From positions 29,927-93,926 of the forward strand of contig JACCGJ010001344.1 in NCBI GenBank assembly GCA_013407085.1: 64,000 nt of DNA, given 5' to 3'. Source of the DNA: Atriophallophorus winterbourni. Lineage: Eukaryota; Platyhelminthes; Trematoda; Plagiorchiida; Microphallidae. Within the stretch, counting starts at the first letter, position 1. Each line of letters starts with the position of its first letter. The notes beneath the pieces were generated by a model. The model was given only the letters and a program-made list of their open reading frames with translations, had not been told where the DNA came from and ran no database searches. This document shows positions 20,101-26,600 of the stretch, piece by piece. The position numbers and the translations under genes are program-made.

Positions 20101-23081
20101 TCAACTCACTTCAGCCTTCGGTGAGTTATTTTGAATTTTCTATCTGTATATCTTTATACAACATTGTAGCTATTATATTTTTAATCTCTCTGGCTGTGCA
20201 GAAAGAGGCCGCCCGAAATGCGAAGAAATACTGCAAATCACTGGACGACCTGCACATGGAATTTTGCCGTCGGTTCTGTGATTTTGAAAAAATTGACAAG
20301 TTACTTCAACTGGTGTCTTGTCCTCTTTCACAAGACCCCGAATCAGCACCGCAGGAGCTGCAATTGGAACTGATCGATCTTCAGTCTGACTCCATCTCAA
20401 AGGAGAAGTTCAAGTCTCTTAAACTGAATGAATTTTATGCTTCACTTAACGAGACCACGTTTCCAAACCTTCGAAGGACTGCACAGAAGATTTTGGTGTT
20501 GTTTGGCTCGACCTATGTGTGTGAGCAGACGTTTAGCGTCATGAAAATCAACAAATACCATCACAGATCCAAGTTAACAGACCAACACCTTAGATCTGTC
20601 CTGAGAATTGCCACAACAAAATTAACTCCAGACCTCGATGCACTGGCAAAAACAGGAGACCAACAACACTGTTCCCACTGAAATTGGTGGGGTTTTCTGC
20701 TGTTTTATGAAAAAAATGCATATTGAAAGTTTGTAAGTAAGGCAATTTTTGCTCTTTTTTTAGGCAATTATAAAAGCAATATAAAAAAGGCAATTTTTTT
20801 CAAGTTTTGAGGGCTATTTTTTGGTAACCCTAGTGATGAGGACTCTTTTCCATATTTGACAGTTAATAAATTGGATTGTATTATTAGTACAGTGCTATGA
20901 GGTTTACATACACTAAATGTAATATTTTAGTATATATCTGGCCCAAACACTCCATCCAAATACTCCTGGTCCGGCCCCTCTGTCAAATTTTGGAACCCAT
21001 TGTGGCCCGTGAGTCAAAAAGTTTGCCCACCCTTGTTCTAGGAGGATGAATAACTCAGTATAGCTCATCTGATTGGCACGGGACACCCAGTAAAACCCGA
21101 GGTGTTCTTAGTGGTTTATACGGATCCTCAAAACGTGTCACGGAGAGTTGGCTGAGGCATCTTATGTACGGCTGAAGCGATGGCAATAATAATCTTTACA
21201 GCAAACTTATGCGTACAAAACGATTAGTTCGTGAACTATCATTAGCTTGGCAAATTTATAGATAATATAATATATACATATATATAGAGAGAGAGAAATG
21301 GAGAATAAGCTTATTATTCATGCTGGGGTTAATGTAAATTTTAATCAAGGCGAAACAAACCCATTCCGTCGCCGTTAGACAATAAGCCAGATATTCCTTC
21401 ACAATTATGGTCTTACCCACTCACAGAAAATAAGAATTTGGTAGATAACGGTTTACGCCAGGTAAGTTTAGGGTATTTGCAATCGATGGGGCGTTATTTC
21501 TGATGAAGATGTGATATTCTCAGCTAACCACAAAACAGCGTACCAGGTTATTTCGTGCACCAACAGCGGAGACACAATTGGTGTTGTACACGATTCCATT
21601 ACGAGACTGCACGATCGCGTGAATAGATTTGATGATAAATGATCTGACGCAGCTGAGAGTCAAGAAAGTGAAAACAGAGTCAATAAGTGAAAAAAGGAAA
21701 CGTATTGCTATTACAAAATATCTTTTGATACGCAAAAATTCTATGGAGAAATACTGCGACAAAACTATGAGAAATATCGATCAAGCTACAATAACGACGA
21801 CAAACATCGATTGAAAGATAAACCCTTATCGATTGTGCAAATTCGAGGTCATTGCATGACCAAAGCGGTCACGTCAACAACAAAAGATTATTTGGATGAA
21901 TGAGTACGCAAAACTGCTAGTTGTAAAACTGAAGCTGAGCTGAAGGAACGTATATCAAAGAAACATGTTTGATTGACTTTGCGAGGTTCAAGCGATCTGG
22001 AATTGGGTCAGTGGCCATCACATGTATGTATGAAATCACAAGCCTGATCCAGGCAAAGTGCCACACAGTCAGACTGCACGTGGTCTGAGATACTGTCAGG
22101 TTGCCCAGGCCTGGACTGATAAGGGGAAGGAAAATAGCAATAGCAGTGAGACTCCAGCGTGTACTCGCATGCAGCTCACTACCGGTGGAAAATCAATTTA
22201 GCACGTCGTTAGCTGCGTAGCACGGAAGTGCTGCACGATTGCACATCCGTCCATCACATTAGAATTATTAAACGAAATATGAAAGTTCGAAAGCTTCGCT
22301 TGTTAATAATTAACTGAGGTCAGAAACGGCGGTGATACAAGCGAGAGAATTCTCACTACCAAATCAAACGTTAACGATCCATTCAAAAAGTTATTAGTTA
22401 GGCACGGAAAAATATCTCACGAAGGCAAAGCTCGCGGGTTTCTAATGCGATCAGTGGAATAGTATTCGCTAGGTTAGATATACGGTAGTATGAAGTATCT
22501 AAACATATGCCAGAACAAACACTAAATCGAGCAGTGTGAACATGCAGAGCTACATTGGGACCGCGTTATTCCCGGAGCCTTCATTGGCATACTTTAAAAC
22601 ATGCGTTCTTAGCAAGTTCACTTGAAAACAGAGCGGATCAAACTGATACTCACCTGAAAGCGCTTTTAAGTATTCAGCTTATATAAAGAAAAAACCGAGC
22701 GCAAGAATGTCAGTTTTTTAAACAACCTGGGTGAATGACAAGGTAGGTAAGCCGTAAAAGAAAGTCAGTAACAGTAAAGGCCTGGGCAACCTGACAGTAT
22801 CATAGCCCACGTGCAGTCTCTGACTGTGCGGCACTTTGCCACGATCAGCCTTATGCCTACATATCATACAGTAAAAGTGGTATGTGAACCAAAAAGCTCA
22901 GATAAGATGCAAGACTAAACTAGACAACAATAAACAATGGGAGTAGTGTGAGCAAGCATATGCGTAATTCCCGGAATCGGGATTTTGACAGAAATTAGGA
23001 AATGCGCGATTAGCATTGAAAAACTTACTTTTCGATTGCAGCTTGTTTCTCATTGCAGCGTTGTTGGTTCATTCAACCAAG
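4717..23081 (-). CDS. ATG13: ATG13-like autophagy initiation protein, 7-coding-exon model
   Basis: This is an orthologue of ATG13, the HORMA-domain scaffold of the ULK1/Atg1 kinase complex that starts autophagosome formation in the cytosol. The exons are 23081-23029 (ATG at 23072), 21652-21544, 18105-17748, 15296-15007, 11618-11518, 6991-6835 and 5160-4717. Coding length is 1503 nt (500 aa plus stop), against about 517 aa in human. The HORMA region spans exons 1-4 (IKSIHAIVQSR; VVEVWQF; LLKAVIIATRLLPAYRLSR). A disordered acidic middle follows. The C-terminus has LERHEKILKEFDDFL, like the conserved HEKNVREFDAFV. All seven exons are phase-compatible. Exons 2, 3, 4 and 7 are secure, exons 1 and 6 are good, and exon 5 rests on splice signals and phase. 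The six introns (1.4-4.5 kb) are loaded with Rep1, hAT, pogo and Penelope sequences. Confidence 0.85.
5378..5525 (-). repeat. Dispersed repeat, inverted partner of 1225-1375
   Basis: This contains CAGCCTGATCCAGG (Rep1 3' end) plus about 60 bp of flank shared with 1225-1375 in reverse orientation. It lies just upstream of the last ATG13 exon, in intron 6. Confidence 0.6.
6448..6545 (-). repeat. Rep1 5'-truncated copy
   Basis: This reads ATCACAAGCAAAGTGCGGCA and CCAGGTCTAGACAGATATGA. It lies in ATG13 intron 6 and ends at the usual truncation point. Confidence 0.75.
6835..6991 (-). CDS. ATG13: ATG13 exon 6 (conserved central block)
   Basis: The acceptor is GCGTAG and the donor is AGG/GTGAGC. 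The exon encodes ANYDFIILSRAV...FMVDRLVIAHFDYPRF. This resembles the conserved vertebrate block LETIFVRKVGAFV...VTLTSLDIPFAMF that precedes the acidic region. A second donor (GTGAGT at 6781) would lengthen the exon but put exon 7 out of phase. Confidence 0.62.
7300..7405 (+). repeat. Rep1 5'-truncated copy
   Basis: This contains TGTCTGGGCCTGGGAAACCTG, then GACTGTGCGGCACTTTGCCT, and ends in ATATATACATACATTC. The tail supports microsatellite-like 3' ends for Rep1. Confidence 0.78.
7405..7560 (-). repeat. Rep5 dispersed repeat (partner of 25812-25985)
   Basis: The reverse complement matches 25812-25985 nearly throughout: GTGCGACTATCTCCTCCTGG, CGGCGTCCCCAGCACCACTC and CAAGTGCGACNTGCAAGGCAG. It contains the palindrome TCCTCCTGGAGGA and is GC-richer than its surroundings. 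Confidence 0.75.
7600..7760 (-). repeat. Hammerhead-carrying repeat, family F2, with HHR-like core
   Basis: On the minus strand the order is GTACGAACCTTATCCAACAG, then GTTTACCGTTCCTCCACTGTT, then CCTGATGAGGGCAAACTG, then CGAAACCGGTCGTGTG. This is the same order as the dimer at 26776-27135. CTGATGA (7660-7654) and GAAACCGGTC (7640-7631) match the two conserved core strands of a type I hammerhead. Stem II is only partly paired here (GGGC against GUGC), so the copy is probably inactive. Confidence 0.65.
7990..8050 (+). repeat. F2 repeat fragment
   Basis: CAAACCTTACCCAACAGTGAC followed by TTACAAGTACAACTTGTTTA matches the 5' part of the F2 hammerhead repeat. The hammerhead core itself is absent. 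Confidence 0.5.
8200..8418 (-). repeat. Rep1, near full-length
   Basis: All Rep1 blocks are present: CACAAGCCCGATCCAGGC, GTTGTCCAGGCCTAGACAG, TGAGACTCCAGCGTGT, GCAGCTCACTACCGGTGGC, CAATTTAGCATGGCGTTAGC and GATTGCACAT. It lies in ATG13 intron 5. Confidence 0.85.
8420..10890. other. ATG13 intron 5 sequence, one degenerate Rep1 piece
   Basis: The only recognisable item is a worn Rep1 3' fragment at 9622-9715 (ATCAC...CAGATCCAGGAAG...GGGCTAAGATAATTTCAGG). The remaining ORFs carry no motif. A possible exon near 8700-8520 was considered and not adopted. Confidence 0.5.
10895..11068 (+). repeat. Rep1 degenerate copy
   Basis: This shows GTAGTGAGATGCATGC, then ACACGCTGGAGTCTTACTGCC, then CTGTCTAGACCTGGGTAACCTG, and ends GGATCAGGCTTGCGATTTCA followed by TACACACATA. 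An internal deletion removes the TGACTGTGCGGCACTTTGCC block. Confidence 0.78.
11518..11618 (-). CDS. ATG13: ATG13 exon 5 (predicted, disordered linker)
   Basis: A very strong acceptor (TTTCTGCCGTTCCCTTCCACACAG) and a GTAAGCG donor bracket 101 nt. In phase 0 they encode an open linker including RSFAPRYNPNESGDEERHL. Phase matches both neighbours. No family motif is expected in this region, so the call rests on splice signals, phase and the jump in GC content. Confidence 0.55.
12035..12205 (+). repeat. Rep1, partial
   Basis: This carries GGTAGTGAGCTGCATGCTGA, CAGGCCTGGGCAACCTGACAG and TGCCTGGATCCGGCTTGTGC. It lacks the first 50 or so bases of the family. Confidence 0.82.
12245..12385 (+). repeat. 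Rep1, strongly diverged
   Basis: Order and spacing still fit Rep1 (GAATTGATTGCCACTGGTAA; ATCTGCATAGGCCTGTGCAA), but similarity is low and the 3' part is lost. Confidence 0.5.
12770..12838 (-). repeat. Rep1 3' fragment, in tandem with the next copy
   Basis: GAAAGCACAAGTCTGGACTAG followed by GTGCCGCACAGCCACAGACTG directly abuts another Rep1 that begins TGTATGTATGTATGAAAGCA. Two insertions share the TGTA-rich tail. Confidence 0.75.
12841..13050 (-). repeat. Rep1, near full-length with (TGTA)n tail
   Basis: This starts TGTATGTATGTATGAAAGCA, runs through GATCCAGGCAAAGTGCCGCA, AGTGAGACTCCAGTGTG and CACGATTGCACATCCG, and has lost about 20 bp around the GTGGC block. Confidence 0.83.
13070..13352. 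repeat. Long imperfect palindrome built from Rep1
   Basis: The left arm is 13070-13186, the right arm is 13238-13352, and the spacer is about 51 bp. Both arms hold the 5' half of Rep1 (ACCGGTGGTNAATCAATTTAG). Both also carry the same non-standard block around GGTTGGAANACAAG and GGGAATGGGAATGAGACTTC, absent from other Rep1 copies. The arms look about 85-90% identical by eye. Confidence 0.8.
13505..13800. repeat. F1 hammerhead-repeat copy with 53-bp inverted arms
   Basis: Arms 13511-13563 and 13595-13648 are inverted copies (TTTTTGTTTGAAGCC...GACGTTCGAAAA). The loop contains GTTGTTGCCGCTCATCAT, the reverse complement of the F1 hammerhead half TGATGAGCGGCAACAAC. Further right, ATTTGCTAATGAGGATTTATC plus CTCGAATTCGGAAAAAGT matches the sequence that lies upstream of the hammerhead at 30.65 kb. 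The order therefore fits a head-to-tail junction of two units. Confidence 0.68.
13800..15006. other. ATG13 intron 4, nothing further recognised
   Basis: AT-rich intron sequence. An 80-codon plus-strand ORF at 14463-14705 has no family motif and is not supported. Confidence 0.45.
15007..15296 (-). CDS. ATG13: ATG13 exon 4 (AYRLSR segment, end of HORMA domain)
   Basis: This exon begins after CCCTTCAG and gives AYRLSRHQDASRYQMCYTL, which closely matches human AYRLSRKQGHEYVILYRIY. A VGRL...IYLSC stretch then corresponds to VGTVGTPVGTITLSC. The proposed end is AAA/GTAATT at 15007, which is phase 0. An alternative donor 10-11 bases further on would break the phase with exon 5. Confidence 0.85.
15590..15822 (+). 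repeat. Rep1, full length but diverged
   Basis: This runs from GATGTGCAATCCTGCAGTAT through GTCTAAACCTAGGAAACCTGAC and GTGCGGCACTATGTCTGG to a tail reading TTCATACATACACATA. Confidence 0.72.
16010..16135 (+). repeat. Rep1, strongly diverged fragment
   Basis: GTGCCGAATTGATTTAG and ATCTGTCTAGGCCTAGAGAAG with the right spacing support a worn Rep1. The 3' end is lost. Confidence 0.5.
16685..16945 (-). pseudogene. Penelope-type GIY-YIG endonuclease C-terminal fragment
   Basis: The minus strand reads GMRGNMNSLAEHVLDTGHSV and DLDNV, then an in-frame stop, then ILRRGIQPYSEHLHAEAVNK and VDGAEISSIW. NSxLAEHxLxTGH and the downstream xxRxxQPxxxxLxAEAxxI...DGxExSxxW pattern are characteristic of the endonuclease tail of Penelope-like elements. 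The start is cut off at the inverted arm. A plus-strand ORF over the same bases is a shadow. Confidence 0.75.
17142..17193 (+). ncRNA. Hammerhead-ribozyme-like core in the Penelope arm
   Basis: CTGACGA (17159-17165; position 7 is variable in hammerheads) is followed by a hairpin CTTCTG-TAT-CAGAAG (17168-17182) acting as stem II, and then GAAACGTT (17184-17191) with a minimal palindromic stem III ACGT. Stem I pairing is weak (two base pairs visible). The matching place in the left arm is eroded. Hammerheads in terminal repeats are known for Penelope-like elements. Confidence 0.5.
17748..18105 (-). CDS. ATG13: ATG13 exon 3 (HORMA core)
   Basis: This exon encodes VNVEEDPEIGATIKQTL, then FPIHFEDVISLEI, then ERMVVEVWQFHF, a serine-rich insert, and LFEKLGTLLKAVIIATRLLP. 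The order and spacing match ATG13 (cVEISL, meLEIW, LLLKSLLAITRVTP). The exon ends CCAG/GTTTGTT one base into a codon, completed to Ala by exon 4. The plus-strand ORF over this interval is a shadow. Confidence 0.9.
18470..18665. repeat. 98-bp direct tandem duplication of the transposon end
   Basis: 18470-18567 and 18568-18665 are two copies of the terminal unit (TACCGTAAATACCCGCGTAT ... GGTGCGTCTTATCCATGGAT ... TATAAAAAT). They differ at about three or four positions, so the duplication is recent compared with the decay inside the element. Confidence 0.85.
18470..19241 (-). mobile_element. Non-autonomous pogo/Tigger-like DNA transposon
   Basis: The left end TACCGTAAATACCCGCGTAT plus AAGACGCAC is mirrored at the right end by TATACGCGGGTATTTACGGTA. 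The TA at each end fits a TA target duplication. Terminal repeats holding several TATAAGACGCA-type submotifs are typical of pogo-like elements. On the minus strand 18837-18719 encodes an acidic tail (FNDEREEELDYHDD, NEDSDDEDKY, stop) of the kind that ends pogo/Jerky-type transposases. Upstream codons are broken by stops. It lies in ATG13 intron 2. Confidence 0.75.
19664..21035 (+). mobile_element. hAT-superfamily transposon, internally deleted
   Basis: The ends are CAGGGGTGGGCAAACTACGG and, reversed, CAAGGGTGGGCAAACTTTTT. They are flanked by an 8-bp duplication, TTCTAAGA at 19656-19663 and TTCTAGGA at 21036-21043. GGCCCGCGGGCC-rich ends of this type are common in vertebrate hAT families. An 8-bp target duplication and a C-terminal hAT dimerisation domain confirm the class. 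At 1372 bp the element lacks the N-terminal zinc finger and most of the catalytic domain. Confidence 0.9.
20207..20681 (+). pseudogene. hAT transposase C-terminal part (dimerisation domain)
   Basis: The open frame encodes LQLELIDLQSDSISKEKF, FYASLNETTFPNLRRTAQ, then ILVLFGSTYVCEQTFSVMKI and LRSVLRIATTKLTPDLDALA. The FGSTYxCEQxFSxMKxxKS block with the LxLRIA ending is the hAT dimerisation domain of the ZBED/GTF2IRD2-like transposase group. The segment just upstream, 20121-20201, has GTGAGT and TGTGCAG ends and interrupts the protein similarity like an 81-bp intron. The stop is at 20679-20681. Confidence 0.85.
21544..21652 (-). CDS. ATG13: ATG13 exon 2 (start of HORMA domain)
   Basis: This exon encodes CVRSFIIKSIHAIVQSRNG and on to GARNNL. 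IKSIHAIVQSR matches the diagnostic LKTVQVIVQAR of animal ATG13. The acceptor ends a long pyrimidine tract (TTTCTTGACTCTCAG) and the donor is GTACGC. The length of 109 nt fits phase 2 to 0. Confidence 0.82.
22022..22250 (-). repeat. Rep1, full length
   Basis: This carries the tail TGTATGTATGAAATCACAAG, then GCCTGATCCAGGCAAAGTGC, GGTTGCCCAGGCCTGGAC, ACTCCAGCGTGTACTCGCAT and the end GCACGATTGCACATCCGT. It lies in ATG13 intron 1. Confidence 0.87.
22776..22870 (+). repeat. Rep1 5'-truncated copy
   Basis: GGCCTGGGCAACCTGACAGTA, then CCCACGTGCAGTCTCTGACTG, then CGGCACTTTGCCACGATCAG, ending ACATATCATAC. It lies in ATG13 intron 1. Confidence 0.8.
23029..23081 (-). CDS. ATG13: ATG13 first coding exon, possible trans-splice acceptor
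   Basis: A pyrimidine-rich tract ending TTCTATTTTCAG precedes position 23081, and a perfect AA/GTAAGT donor follows 23029. The ATG at 23072-23070 opens 14 codons plus two nucleotides (MNQQRCNEKQAAIE...), which join exon 2 in phase. The joined sequence aligns without gaps to the N-terminal helix of ATG13 (AIENCVRSFIIK versus human DLDKFIKFFALK). A strong acceptor nine bases before a start codon suggests either a 5'-UTR intron or spliced-leader addition. Confidence 0.7.
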
Positions 23082-23504
23082 CTGAAAATAGAATTAACCC
23101 GATAAAACGAATGAACAGGAAATGAATGAAAAACAGAATTCATATTGAAAACGTATGAGTTTACTTGGACTCTTTCTCTCAGTAGCAAAGCAAAAACAGA
23201 GCTCAAAGCAAAGTAAAATTAGAAGGCACAATGATAGCGAATCTAGTGAAATAGTCTATCAATCACGATTGTGAAAAAGTCATGAGATTCCAATCTACAA
23301 AGGTCAAACTAGAAACGCACATGTAACAAAAAATAAATGAAATAGAAAGAAAAAGCGCATAAGGAATGTCAACAAAAACATTACTAAAAGCAACAGTAAA
23401 AGCATGGTCAAATCGAACGAATCGGCGATAGCAGCTGGCTGAACGCATGACATGATATGTGATTGGGGCAGGGAAGGCAAAAGCGACGTTGAATAAAGCG
23501 GTAT

Positions 23505-23632
23505 TCATGAATGGTGAGCTTTCTGTGGGCCCAAAGTCAAAACCATGTCCTGAAAATCGTAGGCTGCTGTCATGTGAAATCCAAGATTGGCAAACGCTAC
23601 TCCGTATTCTGTGGCACAAAACCAACTGAAGG
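23505..23632 (-). CDS. PGAP2: PGAP2 exon 4 (C-terminus)
   Basis: This exon begins after a TTTTTTAG acceptor and encodes AFSWFCATEYGVAFANLGFH, then MTAAYDFQDMVLTL and a stop at 23507-23505. It matches the last PGAP2 segment (human pattern [20 protein letters not shown] followed by MTAWWDF). It lies 7.4 kb from exon 3 but agrees in phase. A longer ORF in another frame over the same bases is a shadow. Confidence 0.82.
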
Positions 23633-26600
23633 CTAAAAAATATAAGACAGACGAATTAACGTGGAGAACAAAATCTCGTGGGATTCAAGATTAAAAAATA
23701 TTGGGAAAAGGTCGTTCTACCTTCTAAATGTTTAGCTAGGCTTCAGCACGTAGAACCATTGAATATGCGGCAATTTTCTAGGATCCATGTGTGTTTGTGT
23801 GCAGTTTGAGGCGTGATTGCAAATGTTAATGTGCTACTGCAAAAACTTTGTTGCAGCTCAATTGTTATTCCAACTTATCGTCCATCTACGTTTCTATCAG
23901 CTAAACACACCCTAGAAGCAGTGTTGCTTTAGAACAGACAGATAAATACCCAAAACAAATATGCGACCATTGCGTGAGCACGGTTGTTGAATTTTTTTAA
24001 CTGGGAGCTACTGATGGTGACATCAAAGAACCCATTTCAAAGCCTAAGCTAAGAATCGCCCCTGAGTCTTTCAGTAAACATGGACAATAAGGAAATCATT
24101 TTGCGTATAACGTAAATCGCAGTAAGGGGACTGCATGACCAATTAAATTGGCAAGCAGCATTGAAATGAAAAAATATATATTTGAAGCAAACCCTTTAGA
24201 TCTTTTCAAACGCATTTAACATTTTACGAAATATTGATGCCCATCATTACAACACAATTTGAAACCATACAATCAAGCTGCCAGCAAATTAGCAGCGGTA
24301 AAGTACGATATCACAATCCTGGAATCACGTGACGTGCCGCACAGTCAAAGACTCCAAGTGGGCGGTGATACAGCCAGGTGTCTCAAATCTAAACAGAAGT
24401 GGAATGATAGTGAGACTTAAGCTTTCTTCGTGTGCAGATCACTAGCATTGGCCGATCGAGTTAGCACGGTGTCATCTGCTACATTGATTTTCCAACCGTT
24501 GCCATGCGAAACATAACAATTTTACAGTTAAGAAAATAATGTCAGTCAGTAGTCATCATGCAAAATGTTGTGAAAACTGAGTGCTTTAAGAAAAGCGATT
24601 AATCGCCACTTGCAGCACGTTACGTTAAATACACCGTTTCTTGCTCGTCGCCAAACATTTCATTGTGAATGCAAAAGCTGAGTGCTATAGCTCGTTAGAA
24701 TAAGGGAGTGATTGTTGAAAGGCCATGCTGCTGCACATTCATGACAGCAGGTCCGCGACTTTATAAGGAAGGTTAATTCTCGAAAATAAATAATGTAACG
24801 CCAAATAACGTGCATCCAAGGAAACGCCTTAAATTGTGTTATAAGCAATCCTTACTTCCACGAAGCTGAAGAATTTGTCGGAGTGAACACATGTACCTGG
24901 GAATCACCCGTAAAATTAATGTTGGTAATAAAAGAAGAAAGGTAAATAAAGAATCGAGCGATGCTATGCATTATTGGTCGGGATAGCGCTTATATAGAAT
25001 AAAATCACAAGCCTGATCCAGACAAACTGCCGCACAATCAGAGACTGCACCTGGGTTAAGATACGGTCAGGTTGCCCAGGCCTAGACAGATATGAAGAAA
25101 GGTGGAACTCGTTCTGATCCAGCAAATTACCGCCCTGTTACACTCCTTCCAGTGATCTCAAAAGTTATGGAGCGAATTGTGAGTCATTTCGTTCTTGCTT
25201 GACTAACCTACTGGAGACAATGAACGACTGGGCGCAGGCAGTGGATGATGGTGGTTGCGTGCATGCGTGTTACTTGGACATATCAAACTCGTTTGATCGC
25301 GTGGACCATTCTATACACCTGAGCAAGCTGCAGCATGTTGGTATTAACGGGTGCCTTCTTATCTGGATGAGAAGCTACCTTCTTGATCGCAAGGCAACTG
25401 TGCGTATCGATGGTGTGATGTCTGGGGAAATTGAAGCCACTAGCGGTGTCCCACAAGATTCGGTACTTGGTCCGGTTCTCTTTTCGGCCTACATCAATGA
25501 CCTTCTGAAACTTGTCACAGCCAAAATGGTTCTCTTTGCGGATGATTTCAAATTTTGGATGCGAATCACGTCAAACTTTTATTGATTGCGCTTACATAGC
25601 GATTTTGATACATTGAACAGCTGATGAGAGCGAAACAAGCTTCCATTCAACTTCAGAAAGTGCAAAATATTGCAAATCGGTAAAGGTTTCCTATTTTCCT
25701 GCAACCTTGGATCGTAACAACTGGAATGGTACAAAAGGACCTCGGCGTATGGCCTAGTGGAAGTCTTAGGATAGCATGCATGCGAAGCGGTGTACAACCG
25801 AGCTTACTTTACTTTTACTTTTGTGCGACTATCTCCTCCTGGAGGATGAGTCGGCTTCAATGAAGCTTCTTGGGATTTGGGTACAAAGCGGCGTCCCCAG
25901 CACCACTCGGCGTTTGTTCGAGTCAGCTTCTCTAGCCTTTGCACAACCAAGTGCGACCTGCAAGGCAGCAGGGAGTTGCCAGAAAGAGGTGGTCTACCAG
26001 ACTCTGTTCCAGGGTTTTCCTCAGGGTTTTCTCCCGAAGCCTTTCCCGCGATCGGGTATCCCGCAAGGCAGCGGAGGTTTAAAATCAGGGTTTTCCTTCC
26101 CTTAGATGAAATGCCCTCCCAGGCTAACGAGCTACATCTGCCCGAAGCAAACTGGTTTTCAGCACGAATGTGCAATCGTGCAGCATTTATGTGCTGTGCG
26201 GCTAACATCGTGCTAAATTGATTGGCCAACGGTAGTGAGCTGCATGCTGAAACACGCTGGAGTCTCACTACCATTTCTATTTCTATTTCCCCCTCATATC
26301 TGTCTAGGCCTGGGCAACCTGACAGTATCTTAGCCCACGTGCAGTCTCTGATTGTGCGGCACTTTGCCTGGATCAGGCTTGTGCTTTCATACCATATTCA
26401 TACCTTCGCCCCTTCTCCTGTTGGTAGAAGCAGTTCCGCCGGGCTCGGGGAGCCACTCGTGCAGGCCAGAAGCTGGACTTGGTTGTCAGAGGCTATTTGA
26501 GACGCGTGTCATATGGGAGCATTTTATAAACAGTGGGAGCTTATCCCCACTGCCACCCCCGGCTAGTCGCATGCTAGGTATGCTACGTCGTATTTTCGGA

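Noticed and set aside
22640..22700. Consensus CAG/GTGAGT donor with a TATATAAG acceptor 24 bp upstream, as a micro-exon of ATG13
   Set aside because: No frame gives an ATG or joins the next exon in phase without a stop. The exon at 23081-23029 explains the N-terminus better.
23263..23625. 120-codon minus-strand ORF as a membrane protein gene
   Set aside because: Its 5' part overlaps the PGAP2 last exon in another frame. The PGAP2 frame matches the family and agrees in phase with exon 3. The rest is the T-rich spacer before ATG13.
25615..25640. CTGATGAGAGCGAAAC resembling a hammerhead core
   Set aside because: It lies in the decayed RT thumb, where the reading LNS-ERNKLPFNF explains it. There is no room for a stem II between the two strands, and no cleavage triplet follows.
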